NCBI RefSeq assembly: GCF_918797505.1
Contig: NC_092793.1
Span: 45,682,243 to 45,746,242 of the forward strand
Source: Bemisia tabaci
Taxonomy: Eukaryota > Arthropoda > Insecta > Hemiptera > Aleyrodidae
DNA: 64,000 nucleotides
Direction: 5' to 3'
A program made the translations under genes and the position numbers. Position 1 is the first letter of the stretch. Each line of letters begins with the position of its first letter. Of this stretch, positions 23,210 through 35,627 are shown piece by piece. The notes under the pieces were generated by a model. That model had not been told where the DNA came from. It did not search any database and was given only the letters and a program-made list of their open reading frames with translations.

Positions 23210-25348
23210 ATACGCGGATATCCCACGAAATTATACATTGGTGAAAATCAGCAAAAGTCTGGAAACGCCGAAAACACCTGCGCAAAAGTGCCCTGGTACA
23301 AAATCAAGAGATGCTCTAGGCAGCGTCTACTCAGTGGGCATTAAAAACTTCGATTGCTTTTATTTATGAATGCTTTTGCATATTCCAGGACCAGGCGGAC
23401 CGACGAGATTTAAAGATCTCCGCATCAACAATAATCAAGAGTTCGATTCTTATGAAGATGCGTCTGAAATTTTAAAACGTCTAGAAAGGTTACCCCAGTC
23501 CCTGTTTCGTTTTTTCTGTTACTCATTATTGTGTTTTCGGATTACTTAAAAACTAAATTGCGTAGCATATTCACTATAGTATTGGAGCGTGCATAGAAGA
23601 GGGAGTGAGAGGGTGAGGAAGTGCGACACCCGGCTGGATCACGCGCCGTAAAGATTCATTAGCGGGAAGGGGGAGGGGGGGATTTTCAATTTTTTGCACG
23701 TTTTTTCTTAAAATGTTTTTCCCTCTCCGGCTCGGATTTGTCACGTAACGCTGGGCGTGACCTCCCCCCTACCCCCTTGCAACGCACCGTAACGTTAGGT
23801 CAAACCCCCCTAAGTGCGTTACGTATTACTTGAACGGCTTTTCTGAGAAATAAATACGTATTATATTAGGAGAAAGGCAACATTTGAAGCTCATACGTTG
23901 TCCTAACTTAGGACGGCAGTATAAGACAAAAAGACGGTACAGAAATAGCTGCGACGAGTCACACCAGATCAATGCTATCACTTAAAACGTGACTTTCATT
24001 CGGGCGGGAAAAAGTTGTGTAGGCGTTGCCGATTTTTGCGTGAAAATTCCAGGATTCCGTGTCGGCATGAACGGCGGATTTCCGGGGATGAGCCAAATCG
24101 GTGCGCACTGCGCCAGGAAAGTGCGATCCGCGAGCGCACCGCGAAGTGGATTTGTGGTTTGTGAATAAACGCGGAGTTGATTAAGCGATGCACCTCTGAG
24201 ATGCGACGGCGGGCCGCGTGGCGCGGGCGGAATTTTTAATAAAATCGAGTAGAAATTTGTGGCCCGCCCATTTCTATTAGATAATATCTACGGACTGTCT
24301 TTGCCACCGAGTCCGTGCCGGCGCCGGCGCCGTAACAGGGAACACGCCCGCGATCCGTAACTTCGCGCTCAATGTCGGAAGAGGATCTAGGGGCGGATCA
24401 AGTACGTGAAAATGCCGTTTTGCAGTAATCCACCTTTTGACATTTCTTTGTTTCCGCGTAAAACATTGCACCGAGAATCATTGATCCTCATGCGCACTGT
24501 AGAAGGATCCGAGACCGAATCGTAAAATCATAAAGCGTATTATGTGAAACGCTTAAAGACCTGTAACGCTGAGCGTGTCCACCACCCCTTCTACCCGCTC
24601 CTAGCTCATGTTGCGCCAACTCAATCCGCTACCCTTTCTCATAGAGAGTCTTCCTCCACCCCCACTTTCCCTTCCTCGGGTTTGCAGCTTTTTTCCGACC
24701 ATTTACAGTTTTTCGACTTGTTCAGCAGGCCAAGTTTCCTCTGGGACTTTGCGACACGTTCTTTGGTGTTTTGTGTGGTTTAGCTAAGGGTTTTTTCCGT
24801 TCTTTTATTTCTACTTTTTTTCATGTACTCGTCTGATGCCAGTGATTTTTTTTCAGCGAGTCGTAAAGCAATCTTTATAAATTTGTTTTCTTCCTCATTA
24901 TAAATCATCATTATTATTGACTTTTTCGGTAATCCTACATGAGCATATTATTCTTTGTGAATCACATTTTACAAAAAGGCTTTCTTCCTTACTGTGTAGC
25001 AGCATTTTTATTGATTTCCTCGATAATTTTGAGAATATATTATTAATTTTTTTTTATGTTTCATCATTATTCATAGTTTGGGAAATTTTGTTGGGCTATG
25101 GATAAGATATAGTTACTGTAGGATATAGATGAAGCCACTCTTTTTAGATTAAAACACGAGGGATCCGCGAAGCGCCGTCGGGAGGTTGGGTCGCGTAGCA
25201 GCCAGGGGGCGTACCCTTCGTTAAAGTTAATTTTACGGTCCATTTCAGAGGCAAAATTATGGACACGACGCACAGTAAAAACGCGTACCTCGGTTTTTCT
25301 CTCATAATTTCCAATAGTTGAGGTTACTTTCAAAAATGATCGCAGAGC
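23210..25348. other. Long unassigned stretch
   Basis: I see no supported gene. A fragment at 23876-23922 (GGCAACATTTGAAGCTCATA, GGACGGCAG) is the right end of a CTGCCGTGC family relic. C-rich phrases around 23750-23810 (CCTCCCCCCTACCCCCTTG) stand out. The DNA is locally CpG-rich at 24000-24400. Confidence 0.35.
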
Positions 25349-26311
25349 CCTGGTAAAAATTGGCGATAGGAGCTGCGTTTCAAAATACCGTAGGAGTTCT
25401 TATAGCCAACTGAAGAAGGCGATAGAAAATCATATAGCTGGCTGTAGAAAGTGGAAAAAATCTTACGGCCCGGCTACACGAAGCGATAAAAAATTATACA
25501 GCCGGGCTATAGTTCCTATCGCCGGGCTTTACACTTTATCGCCTGGCAGTTGCGTTTTTGCCATCGGCTATAAAAGGCTATAAGAAATTGTGTAGAAATT
25601 CGTGTGCTTTGTAAATCCTTAAGTTGGTGCGAAATCACCTTAATAATATTTACAAAATGCATATTATATTTTCCTTTACTACATATTTTTTTCATAAATT
25701 AAAATGAGATTAATCCATACAGAGTGTGCAAACATTTCAAAGTCATGAGTTGAAAAACGCTGACTGCACGAGATTAAATAGTAGAGCCTAACACAAAGCG
25801 GAGCGGCGGTGCACTGGCGCCTACAAACCTAATAGGGATACTTTACGCATTGCGCAATGCGTGAAGTATCCCCGTTAGGTTTGTAGGCGCCAATGCGCGT
25901 TTCGCGCTGGCTGCCCGCCTGCCGCGCCGCGCCGCAGCGTACATACCACGGCGCTTGAGTCAACTATTTCACACCAGAAGTATTGCACAGTATCATACGA
26001 AATTGAAGGCGCTCCAACATATTAGGAATGGCAGGCATCCATCAAAACATACGGAGCTTTCCTCGCAAATTAAATCAAGATACTGCGGCCCAAAAAGAGA
26101 GCGGTAGTCCAAAAACTCACCAAGTCCTAGCATCCGTGATTAGTAACGTTTAGCATACACTTTATCGCCGGGCTGTTGCTTAGTTGCCATCGGCTATAAA
26201 AGGCTATAAGAAATTGTGTTGCCGGCTGTAGAAGCTATTGGAAATCTTACAGCCGGCTGTAGGTCTATGGTATTTTGGAACACAGATTCTTTTGCCAATT
26301 TGACACCACTG
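25349..26311. mobile_element. CCTGGT inverted-repeat element with palindromic 79-bp module
   Basis: The left arm carries GCGTTTCAAAATACCGTAGG and the right arm TATGGTATTTTGGAACACAG in inverse, each with a matching TTGGC block further out. At about 25820-25902 two 79-bp module halves meet head to head around TTGCGCAATGCGTGAAG. Tandem AGCCGGGCTAT and GCCGGGCTTTAC phrases lie at 25500-25540. A partial copy is at 62813-63457. Confidence 0.75.
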
Positions 26312-26685
26312 AAGAGCACTTTTTCAATCCTATCTCCAAGCACTACAACCGCTTTCTACCGTCAAAAATAAGGGTAATACTTTATTTTTATCACATAAAA
26401 AATATGTTTTCCGGGATGCGCGTCTTTGTAATATAAAAATAGACTTGGAGGTTCTGCTTTTGTCATCGCTTCATTATGTGTCTAGTGGCTCTGGAGGAAG
26501 TTCGGAATATATTTGGTCGCGCCGCGGTGTTTTTCAAAAATTTTTACATAAAGCTGGTGTATAAATGGCAAATCCTCCATATTGCCGGAGTTCCTCGCAA
26601 GCTATAATATGATATGGAGCCATTAAATATTACGTTAGTTTGACTTAAAATTTTTCAGTGTTTACGGCAAGTTATTGTCGGTAAT

Positions 26686-26730
26686 CAGGGCCGGATTTTC
26701 CTACTAGCCGCCCATGGGCCGCCTTTATGG
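26686..26730. mobile_element. hAT terminus fragment
   Basis: CAGGGCCGGATTTTCC, followed by GCCGCCCATGGGCCGCC, matches the end of the element at 56354. No partner end is seen. Confidence 0.5.
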
Positions 26731-26947
26731 AACTTCAATATCTGACTCAGTTTGGAAACGACGTATGTACTATTAGTTTCCGCATGTACATGTGTGTTTC
26801 CACGGATGGGCTAGATATTGTAATCCCTAATTGAAAATTGTAGTTCATAAGTCAAGTCCATGTTCACATGGGCGGTCAAAAACACGTTAAACCGCCTTAA
26901 TCAATGACCATATTGCAATACTTCTTCTTTTCGCGTCGTCAATACTG

Positions 26948-27199
26948 CGTCACCTTCCGGCCAAAGAATCACAAGCGCCATGCGACTTTTAAAAATTTCC
27001 GCCACCATTTTATTTTTTTACAGAGAAATTGCTCAACGAGACGGTCCAAAAATATCACAGAATTTTCTTCGTGTTGCTACTGAAATTCAGTGGAATTTTC
27101 AAACAGATTCAACCAACAATTTTTTTGTAATAAATTAAATGGCGGCGGAAATTTTTAAACGTCGCATGGCGCTTGTGATATTTTGGTCGGAAGGCGACG
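26948..27199. mobile_element. Fold-back element
   Basis: The arms of about 65 bp contain AATCACAAGCGCCATGCGAC on the left and the inverse GTCGCATGGCGCTTGTGAT on the right. The central loop of about 115 bp is AT-rich. Confidence 0.72.
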
Positions 27200-28683
27200 A
27201 TTGGCCTTCCACTGCGTTATTACTACCAACCGTCTGATCAGTACCTTAGGGATTTCGCAATATTTACAGAGAGGAAGTTGTGGTACGTGAAAAGGAGAAA
27301 AAGGTACCTATCGTGTGCAGATACGCACAAATCACTCAAAATGCACTCTCTCCGACTCTCCGTATTAAAGTGAGCTAATAGTCTGTAATCGTCCCATCAA
27401 TAAGTGCGTGCACAATGTACATTCTAGCTACCGACAAGGTAGGTCGGGTGTATCTACGCGTGATCAAAGCCCCTATTTGTCTATTTTCGCTTTGAAACGA
27501 CACTTACGGCTAATCGGGTGTTGGGGTCACGGCAGTATCTTCCCTTTGCAGAGGTGACGTCATGTCCCTCATTAAAATTCACCTAATTAACATCGCTTTA
27601 CATGGAAATGGTAGTGCTTTTCATCGACATTTAGCAGCCACGCTCATCCGCGCTGTGCCTGTGTGCTATCGTCGTTGACCATTCACGACTTCCAAATATA
27701 AAACCCACGGGCAGGAAGAGCAAGAAGACACGAGAAGCTTGGAGGGAATCCACGCGCCCACATAGCACCAACCCGATGTTTGCACTCCAAAATCGTAAAC
27801 CGCGGTTGTCATTTTGCCAGGATTCAACGGTCGACTTCACGTACAGCCGTAAAGAACAAATTCGCACATGCGGAAACTTGGTGGGTACGAGATCAGCATG
27901 GAATAAATGCCCAGTGCTCAGGTCAATTCCCTGTGGTTGTGCTTGTTCAGGTTTTTGTGTAATGAGCGCAATTGTTATGTTCATCTCTTTGACATAGGAC
28001 TTTGCGCCACGAGTTTTAGACCTAGAAAAGGAGGCGTTCTACCGGATTATGTAACGCGCCAAATACGCGTGGTTCATTAAAGGGAGGTGGATTTCATCCC
28101 GTCAGAATATGAGGGATAGAAAGGAATCACTCACAGGATCAGTATACCTCATAGTCATATACATGCGGTGCGCTTACTTTTCTACGTTGCGCTCAAGTCT
28201 CTGAGGTGTTATGCTTTATTCACACCACTATCACTTTCGATAAAATAATTTTTTAATTAAATCTTAAAAAAAATTTTAAAAGGTTTTTCGGTATCATTTT
28301 AGAAGATAATCGCTTCCTAAATCATATTTTAAAATTGTGTTAAAAACGAGGTTTATAAAACATTTATTATGATACGAGTGTAACAGAGCTTTATTTGAAT
28401 TTTACTGGTAGTTTAGATATGATGTAGTAATTGTCATCAGTCATCACTAAAACTGTCGCATATAGAGATGAAACAAAAACTCATCTTCTCACCGTTGAAT
28501 CACGTAACCAATTTGTGCAAGATACATACATGGCTCAGATTTCTCACGTTAGACTCTGAGGTACGCACCACCATGAGGCTTAAGACGCAACAAGTATCGT
28601 AGCAGTGCGACCATTATCACGCGTCTGAGACTGTTCAATCTTACATCCGAGTCTCAACGCACTTTCCTCGAACGTCTAATCGT
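27200..28683. other. Unassigned stretch
   Basis: Overlapping open frames occur on both strands around 27631-27997, none recognisable and none in splice context. Otherwise I see nothing. Confidence 0.3.
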
Positions 28684-28691
28684 CGCGCACA

Positions 28692-28860
28692 CAGTCGCGT
28701 GGCGTGCTTTGCGATATATCGATCGATCGGTCATTTAAATCTATGGAAAAGTATCGATGAACAGGGTGTTCACAGCGAACACCTTGATAATCGATGATAT
28801 ACCACAGCTTCAAATGGGGAAACATCGATAGACTGCAAAGCACGCCACGCCATGCCACTG
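28692..28860. mobile_element. hAT-type MITE (CAGTGGCG family), copy 2
   Basis: The copy runs from CAGTCGCGTGGCGTGC to CACGCCATGCCACTG. The 8-bp flanks CGCGCACA and CGCGCATA match at 7 of 8 positions. The central GTTCACAGCGAAC keeps the palindrome style of copy 1. Confidence 0.88.
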
Positions 28861-28943
28861 CGCGCATAAATGGGATTAATCAATCAATGGCTAACGAGAC
28901 TCGTTTTCCGCGATTTTTAGTCCGCTAGGGGTCAAATCTACTC

Positions 28944-29495
28944 TACAGGGTTCCACTATTAAGGACGAATGTTAAAGGAATTGATTCTTTGGGTCAAAAT
29001 AAGACGTTTTTATAGTATAACTTTTTTTTTCCAAAAACGCTTTCCCTGGGAGGTCGTGCTCCCAAAGTTGGAGAAAAAAAATCGTCTTTCTAACACTATG
29101 ACAATGTTTATCAACCATTATTAATGAAAATTGGTAATAGAGGGTAATTTTTAGCGCTCTTTTCATTTTTGACCTCCAATAAAAGGAAAGCGCATTTTGA
29201 GAGGGGTTTTGGGGGGGGGGCGGGCGGTCGAACCTAAAAGTGGCGAAAATTAATGTATCTAGCAACAAAAATTGATTTTTGACATTGAAAAATTGAAAAA
29301 ATGTGTCTTGCGTTTTTTTGCTATGGCTCATCGTTTTCAAGATAATAGGGAGTGAATGGAGCGCGGGTGGGCGCGAAGGGGCGGGAGTGGCCCCCAGGGA
29401 AAGCGTTTTTGGAAAACAAGTTATACCTGTAAAACCCTTTTTTTGACCCAATGAATCGACTCCTTAAATATTCGCACTTCCTGGGACACCCTGTA
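28944..29495. mobile_element. TACAGGGT inverted-repeat element (Tc1/mariner-like)
   Basis: The ends TACAGGGTTCCACTATTAAG and the inverse GGGACACCCTGTA fit a TA target. Inner blocks GGGTCAAAAT / TTTGACCCA and AAAACGCTTTCCCTGGGAG / its inverse lie symmetrically. A minus-strand frame of 159 codons here contains no recognisable domain. Confidence 0.72.
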
Positions 29496-31220
29496 TAGAA
29501 AATGATGACCTCATGTGGCAGTAACGCGAAACTTCTATCCTAACCCTCGGACCCAGGGCCTGGGCGACGAGCGTTTCCACTACCCCTTCCAAACCCTTCC
29601 TTCTTTTTCCCTTCTATTGCATCACCCCTGCCTGAGCCTGAGCATTCCGCGTGATTTGTATAATTAAATTATACTTACTTCTTGTGTAAAACGTGCTAGT
29701 AAGGGTCAACACTCGACCAATCGAAGACGAAAACAGAGATGTAGACAAATACAACATTTAAACAAGTGATGAATAATCCGTGGGAAGCCAATCGGATCGT
29801 GATCATACTCAGGCATGTAGGCAATCGATGTGAGAGTTTCACTCATTAAGCTGTGATTGTGCGGCGCCATTAGGATGTGATTGAGCTGTCGTGCACACAG
29901 TGTCTCCTCAATATCACGCATCGAGTGACTAGAAACAGTCATTGCATCCTTAGCCGGTGTCCATGAATTTGGACTCCAGCTCGCACAAAGTTACCCGGCT
30001 CTCTAGACATGCTACTTCCTCGGAAATCTGGAAACCGGTAGTATTTTACGTGTTGTCATTTTGAGTCAGTAGTTAGTCGGCACGGTAAAAAGGGAGACTC
30101 CTGATTTATTAAAAAAGTAAAAGTATACGGTACAAATTGCGATTTTAGAACTACGAGTATACGCAAGCAACAATTTTATTTCAATACCGATGGCGCTTGG
30201 AAAAGCTGGAATGATAATGTCTTACATTTTTAAAGCAGACAAGTAGGTATAAAAAAAAACCAAAAGTAAATCATCTGAACTGAAAAACTTTTTTTTTAAA
30301 TTTAAAATGTATGTATCATCCTTCAATTTCTTATATTTTAACGAGATTTGTAAGAAAAAAAGGGAAGAAAATACAGGTGACTTATGACGCATTACATTCA
30401 TACGCATTTAGAAATATGTCGTTTGGCTTTTTAAATTCTCTATTCACGTGGAGGTAAATGTGTGTCAGGTGCTACAAGTCATTTTCCGAGTTCCTTTTTC
30501 TAGGAAACGACTTGAGAAAAAAACCAAACGTGAGAATTTGGATGTGAGGAAAGCTGAACCCCATGCACGAAATATGGCAGGAAGGGCATCACTGCTCCTC
30601 CCACTTGAATTGATTCCAGGGCTGCCCCTATCATTAAGGCACTTATTGCCACCGGAATAGCGGAAGTAAACACTTCGACGTTTCCCAATGACATTTAGGG
30701 GATGGCTATTAGCACGAACTCCATTAAACGTCCATTAACTTCAGAAGATATTTTGCCTGATCCTCTTAACGACAGAAACAACATACTCCTGACCAAAAGC
30801 AGCCTAGATCACGATCATCCTAAGATCAATCGCGTAGTTTCAAGAATAGTGGTCTGGTTACGTCGCCTAACATATTCACACGACAATTCAACACTTATCA
30901 ACAAACACTTATCGTTAGTGAGAGTGAACCTTAAAAGCAAAACAGTCATTAGTGCCACTGTCACCCGAAAATGATGCAAGCACATAGGCTATATAAATAT
31001 GGAAGATTCTTAACAGTTGCCTTGGTGATTCTCTGCAAAAAATAAAGACTTCAAGTTACAAACTTCAAAACTATGGCGTTAAAATCCTCACATTGATTCG
31101 GACAAGTAGTCGCTAACATGTTGGATTATGTCAATATTAACATGCAGCTTGAGTATCGTCACATTCCGTGTTGTAAAATATCCCGGGATTCATCCGAGTA
31201 AATATCCAGAAGTACCTACA
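29496..31220. other. Unassigned stretch
   Basis: I see no supported gene. A minus-strand 64-codon hydrophobic frame (30500-30694) and a plus-strand 90-codon frame (30702-30974) are unrecognised. Confidence 0.3.
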
Positions 31221-31223
31221 CAT

Positions 31224-31224
<1 letters not shown>

Positions 31225-31263
<39 letters not shown>
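31225..31263. repeat. Poly-A tract of 39 bases
   Basis: An uninterrupted A run follows CATC. It could be a retroposon tail, but no duplicated flanks can be matched by eye, or simply slippage. Confidence 0.85.
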
Positions 31264-31268
<5 letters not shown>

Positions 31269-31398
31269 AAGAAAAATAATAATAATGATGGATGGAGATT
31301 ATATTTTATTCATCGGTTTTTCAATTTTTGTTTTGTTTTAGGTTTTTTCCGTGTTCTAACTTTACTTTAAGTTTTCAATTTTCAAGTAAGTAAAAGTG

Positions 31399-31719
31399 TA
31401 CACGGCGAAAAAAACTTCGCGCGTGGGACCCGAAGTTGAGGTCATATGGATCTCTGAAGTTTTCAGATCACGTATCTACATATACAAACTTGAGGTCCAG
31501 CTGCCGAAGTTCGGGACAGACATCTGAAGTACTTCGATAAATACCGAAGGGTTCGGGTCACACATCTGAGGTACTCCGGTACATACCGAAGTGCCTCGAT
31601 GTTTGACCCGAACTTCCGCAGTTCGACCTCAAGTTTTCGGATGCGTGATCAAAAAACTTCAGAGATCCGTGGGACCTCAACTTTGGGTCCCATGCACGGA
31701 GTTTTTTTTTCTCCGTGTA
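31399..31719. mobile_element. TACACGG fold-back element, copy 1
   Basis: The ends TACACGG and CCGTGTA have TA outermost. The arms contain GGGACCCGAAGTTGAGGTC and its near inverse. Internal GAAGTACTTCGG-like phrases repeat several times. The truncated copy 2 lies at 60520-60727. Confidence 0.8.
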
Positions 31720-32880
31720 TTGCTGACGTTGAACAGTGGTTCGTCTTTGATACTTATACCGGAAGTGTTCTCTCTTCTGAGGTCCAAATAAGAAGAAGAA
31801 GAAGAGAAAAAAGAGAGAAATAAATCAATAAATACTGAAACCTGCCTATGACATGAGTCTGATTACGTCTATAAGCAGAGCAATGACTTCAACGTCGATA
31901 CATAATGAGCAAATGCCATAAAATATTGCTATCACTGGGAGCCCCAAGGTTCTGCAGGATGCAATGACCAACCCAGGTTGTTTCTACTTTGTGCCTCCGA
32001 TGCGATGGTATCTGCTTCTATTGGAGCCTCCTCTGTTTCTCTCATTACGTCAAACTTCCAAAACGAGCTAATCAATTAATTCAACACGCAAAGTGGATGC
32101 CGGCCGAGGAAAGGGTCCACCGTCCAAACATCCCGCATGCAAGGCCTTTTTCAGCAGCTCCCCTCGTCCAAGGATTCCAAAACCAACGTACAAATGCAAA
32201 TTCGCCCGTTTTTACCAGTTGGCGCTACGTTGTTGTTCCTTTGCGTTAAGGGCCGCCTGTGACGTCACTGCTAATCGATCCATTGTTCCTGGAGCTGAGG
32301 ATTCGCTCGTTCGGACCAAATCTGATCGTGTTCCAGGGAAACAGACGGTGCTGTAAGCTCGCAGTCGTCGGTGAGATTGGAATTGGCCACGCACAAAAGA
32401 GATTAAAATAACTCAAGGGTCCGGAGTCGGGAGTCCGGCCATTTCATTTGAGGCGGCCCCGACCTCTTATTAGCCCCCTCATTGGCACTTCCATCGCGGG
32501 TTACGCGATCTCCGGGGAGATCGCGACACGAATCAACCTCTGTGTTGCCAATTGGGTCGTTTTTTTTTTCGAATTTTTTTTTTTTCAAATTTAGCTTTTT
32601 CATCTCCTCGCCCTCTTTTTTGATACATGGGCAACAGACGTGGGGCTCGCTCCCTACGTCCTCCCCTTGGACCCGCCTATGCGGGGACCATGTCATGTGA
32701 CTATTAAAAATTCCGTCGGGAGCAGACCCATCTCATAGAGAGAAAAAGGAGGTAGTCGCGTTTCGGGCATCTTGGATTTCATCGATGACGAAGGTAGGCA
32801 GGCACAGACGCAATTCAACGTTAATTTTCTGAAAAGTGATGTATTTTATGGGGAAAAGTTATTCTATATAAAATGTGTAA
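31720..32880. other. Unassigned stretch
   Basis: I see no supported gene; poly-T tracts lie at 32560-32600. Confidence 0.3.
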
Positions 32881-32885
32881 TTTAT

Positions 32886-33052
32886 GAATATTTGTCCTTG
32901 GGATTTTCAGACATTTTAGATCGAATTACAAACAAAAATATCTGAGAAATTGGTAGACAAATTTTCAAAAATTTTCCTGAAAATTTGTGATTTGCTGGGA
33001 GAAATTTGGCAACGCCTGAAGGCTCATACGGCGTTTTTCCTCAGCACGGCAG
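32886..33052. mobile_element. CTGCCGTGC MITE family, left-truncated copy 4
   Basis: The right end GGCGTTTTTCCTCAGCACGG plus CAG is intact. The body GAAATTTGGCAACGCC and ATTTTCAGACATTTTAGA is retained. No left end is seen. Confidence 0.72.
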
Positions 33053-33420
33053 ACGTATATGTAGATCCGCCTATGCCTTTGAATTCTTGCAGTATAAAAA
33101 TACGGCATATCGTTTCATAAGCGTGCAGGAGGAGGCATGCTTCATACTTCCTTACCAATATGTTTTGTAACAAAGGCGCCACACTTGGCTGTCAAACCTG
33201 GGTATTGTAAATTACCAGCGGCAGCAATGAATGGCCTCTCGTTTGTTTTTACGGGAGCAGGATCGAACGGCGAGCGGTTCTCCCGGGCGCGCAATCGCCG
33301 AATCTCACTACGAGCGACATTACTCGCGATGGAACGGTCGCCGGTCGCGGGGTCGCGGTCGGCACGCTGTACAGTGGACAGTGAAACGAACCACAGGGAA
33401 AGCTCGCGGACATATAATTT
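33053..33420. other. CpG-rich unassigned sequence
   Basis: Overlapping frames on three reading frames occur in a GC-rich stretch (33240-33410). None is recognisable. Confidence 0.3.
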
Positions 33421-33462
33421 GGACCGCGTCAAGCAGAAAGGAATCAAGCCACGCCAGCTATT

Positions 33463-33815
33463 CACTGGGAAAAAAACACATTGGATCTAGAGTCCAGAAT
33501 CTTAAAAACATCGACAAGAAAAAATACTCTTGATTCAATCAGATTTAAGCTTAAATGGACGTATTTCTATCAAACGGAACTATGTGCATTATGACGTGAG
33601 CCCGGTTATGCACATATTCTTATGGGTTTCAGGGCTCACGTCTTAATGCACATAGTTCCGTTTGGTAGAAATACGTCCAAATCAAGAACCAAGCCTCTTA
33701 ATTTGAGCGGATCTCCTTTTGATCTAAGCTTAAATCTGATTGAGTCAAGAGTCCATTTTCTTGTCAATGTTTTCAAGAGTCTGGACTCTAGATCCAATGT
33801 GTTTTTTCCCCAGTG
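33463..33815. mobile_element. CACTG-ended MITE (CACTA-type), nested copy
   Basis: The 353-bp insertion has CACTGGGAAAAAA and TTTTCCCCAGTG ends. It is flanked by a 3-bp ATT duplication (33460-33462, 33816-33818), as expected for CACTA-superfamily elements. The uninterrupted sequence at 11357-11375 confirms the target side. It carries a further insertion at 33557-33678. Confidence 0.88.
33557..33678. mobile_element. 122-bp palindromic insertion, innermost layer
   Basis: The arms of 47 bases (GGACGTATTTCTAT... and inverse) differ at two positions. The loop is about 28 bases. AAAT stands on both sides (33553-33556, 33679-33682). The relative at 14939-15169 lacks it. Confidence 0.8.
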
Positions 33816-34027
33816 ATTGCCAAAATTAATCGGGCAATTTAATTTTTTACATAAAAACTGTTGTGCAGATTCTTGTGCTTTCAGTGACGTTTCTGCATTT
33901 CGCGAAGAAAGTTCTTTAAATTTTCAAAAGAATCAGGGCGAACGCTCTCCTGAAAAAAATAAAATTTCTCAGTTAAATTTGACCATAGCTGATGTGACTT
34001 GGTTTTTTTCTATACTGAACGCGGTCC

Positions 34028-35627
34028 ATCTTTGGCTTAAACTCCAAATTTTCACGCACCTACATTTCCTCACATTTGAAATTTGAAAAGGTTCTATTTT
34101 GAGGATATTCCACGAGAAAACCAATTAAGCCGCTTTTAAACTCCTGCGTACAGTAATAATGAAGATTTACGATCGTGTATTCACAGTTGGACTACAGTTT
34201 GCCATAAGAAACTACTATTCCCGGCACTTCCACAAAAACACTTATCTGCATGGGGTAGCTATTGGCACGAACGTTGTTTCTAAAGTGAGCCAGAAATTGT
34301 AGTTCCAAATTGCAGAATGTAGCTCAGCTGTTGTTTCAAGAGCACCTTCCCTGAGGAGGCCTCGTTGTGGTAAAGGGAGGTCTAAGGAGACCCTTAACAT
34401 AGCATCATGAAAAGGTCAATTTTTGCCAATCTGAAGTAAAATTTAGCAGTTACATTCGGAAATGAATTCTCGCAAGGGAATAATGATTTGCCACTACAAA
34501 TTGTGCAAAATACGAAAGAAAAATAGCATAATTTTGGCTAAATACAAGGTAGGTTACACCTACCTTAAACTTAACAAAACTCGCAACAAATTTTCTTTCG
34601 TACGTTTTGTCGGTTTATAGGGGTAAATAATTGCAATCCCTTGCAAAAATCCATATCCAAAGTTATAAATTGCTGAATTTTACTGGAGATAGGCGACAAA
34701 TACCATTTTAATGATTATGTGTTCAAGATCTCCTTGGACCTTCCTTAATCATGATGTAAACCCCACAAGTAGCAAAAAGGTAACAAATAACGCAATTATA
34801 CCCAAAAGTTATTACTATTTCATCGGAGCGTTGTGTATGTTGCCTATCTACTGATCGAAGGAGCCCTTCTTATTGAAATTAATCGCAATAAAATTGAAAT
34901 AAGTAGCAATTTTTCATTGCATTGCTCATTGCCTGATTTTTTGACACGCGGAGCTCATTTTTTTAATTGTTTTTAAAATTGGCATTTAATGACCAAATGA
35001 TGTAAAAATATTTCAGTTTCATGATAAAAAATTATAATTTCTCTGCCCTAAATCGCATTCATATTTCAATATTTTTGTTGCACTGTGCCATTTTGGATAA
35101 GGGGCCTCCTTTGGGAAGGAGCTGTTTCAGGAACTACGATGAATACGCCTCATAGGCTTTTACGGTTTCCTCATCATCTTCAGCTTCTTTCAATGACTCG
35201 TTACGCTACTGTGCGCCGGGCACGAGACGACCGACGCGACGCGACGCCGAGCATCCTTAATTATTCACCCAGCTTCTTCGGCAATGTCCGATGTCCGGCA
35301 ATGCGCAGTGGACGCTGGACGCATCTGCGGACAATAAAAGCGCTCGTGTCCGTGCGGGAATACGCGCGCTCATTGTGGAGCTCCTCCACAATGTGGACAA
35401 ATATGGATAATACGTATCCGTAAGGAAGTGGATACTCGCACCATCAGCTCTAGACTACCCTCGTAGGTCATAGCAGGCCACCGGCCACCGGACAAGGTAC
35501 AACAGTAGAACCAGGACCGTCGCGTAGGGCACCAACCGTAGGGGTGACAAATTTCTCGTCTTTCTTTGATTTTGTTCATTTTTCACACAAATCCTGTGTT
35601 TTGCATTCTTCTTTTGAGAAAGAAAAA
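34028..35627. other. Unassigned AT-rich stretch
   Basis: I see no gene. A diverged dispersed repeat lies at 34210-34335 (see 52013). A perfect palindrome TTGTGGAGCTCCTCCACAA, better read as TTGTGGAG/CTCCACAA arms around CTC, lies at 35375-35393. Confidence 0.35.
34210..34335. repeat. Dispersed repeat fragment, copy 1
   Basis: It shares ACACTTATCTGCATGGG-like, ACGAACGTTGTTTCTAAA, GAGCCAGAAATTGTAGTTCC and AATGTAG-CAGCTGT phrases in order with 52013-52138 and 62076-62212. The ends are not defined. Confidence 0.55.

Larger units (their letters stand above)
33421..34027. mobile_element. TGGACCGCG element, copy 2, with two nested insertions
   Basis: The outer ends GGACCGCGTCAAGCAGAAAG and GAACGCGGTCC match copy 1 at 11320. 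The copy is split after CCAGCTATT by a CACTG-ended element (33463-33815) and resumes with ATTGCCAAAATTAATCGGGC. Confidence 0.85.

Noticed and set aside
28972..29451. 159-codon minus-strand frame
   Set aside because: It lies entirely inside the inverted-repeat element 28944-29495 and has no transposase motif.
31225..31263. Poly-A tail of a processed pseudogene
   Set aside because: No upstream coding remnant and no matching flanking duplication could be found by eye; kept only as a simple repeat.
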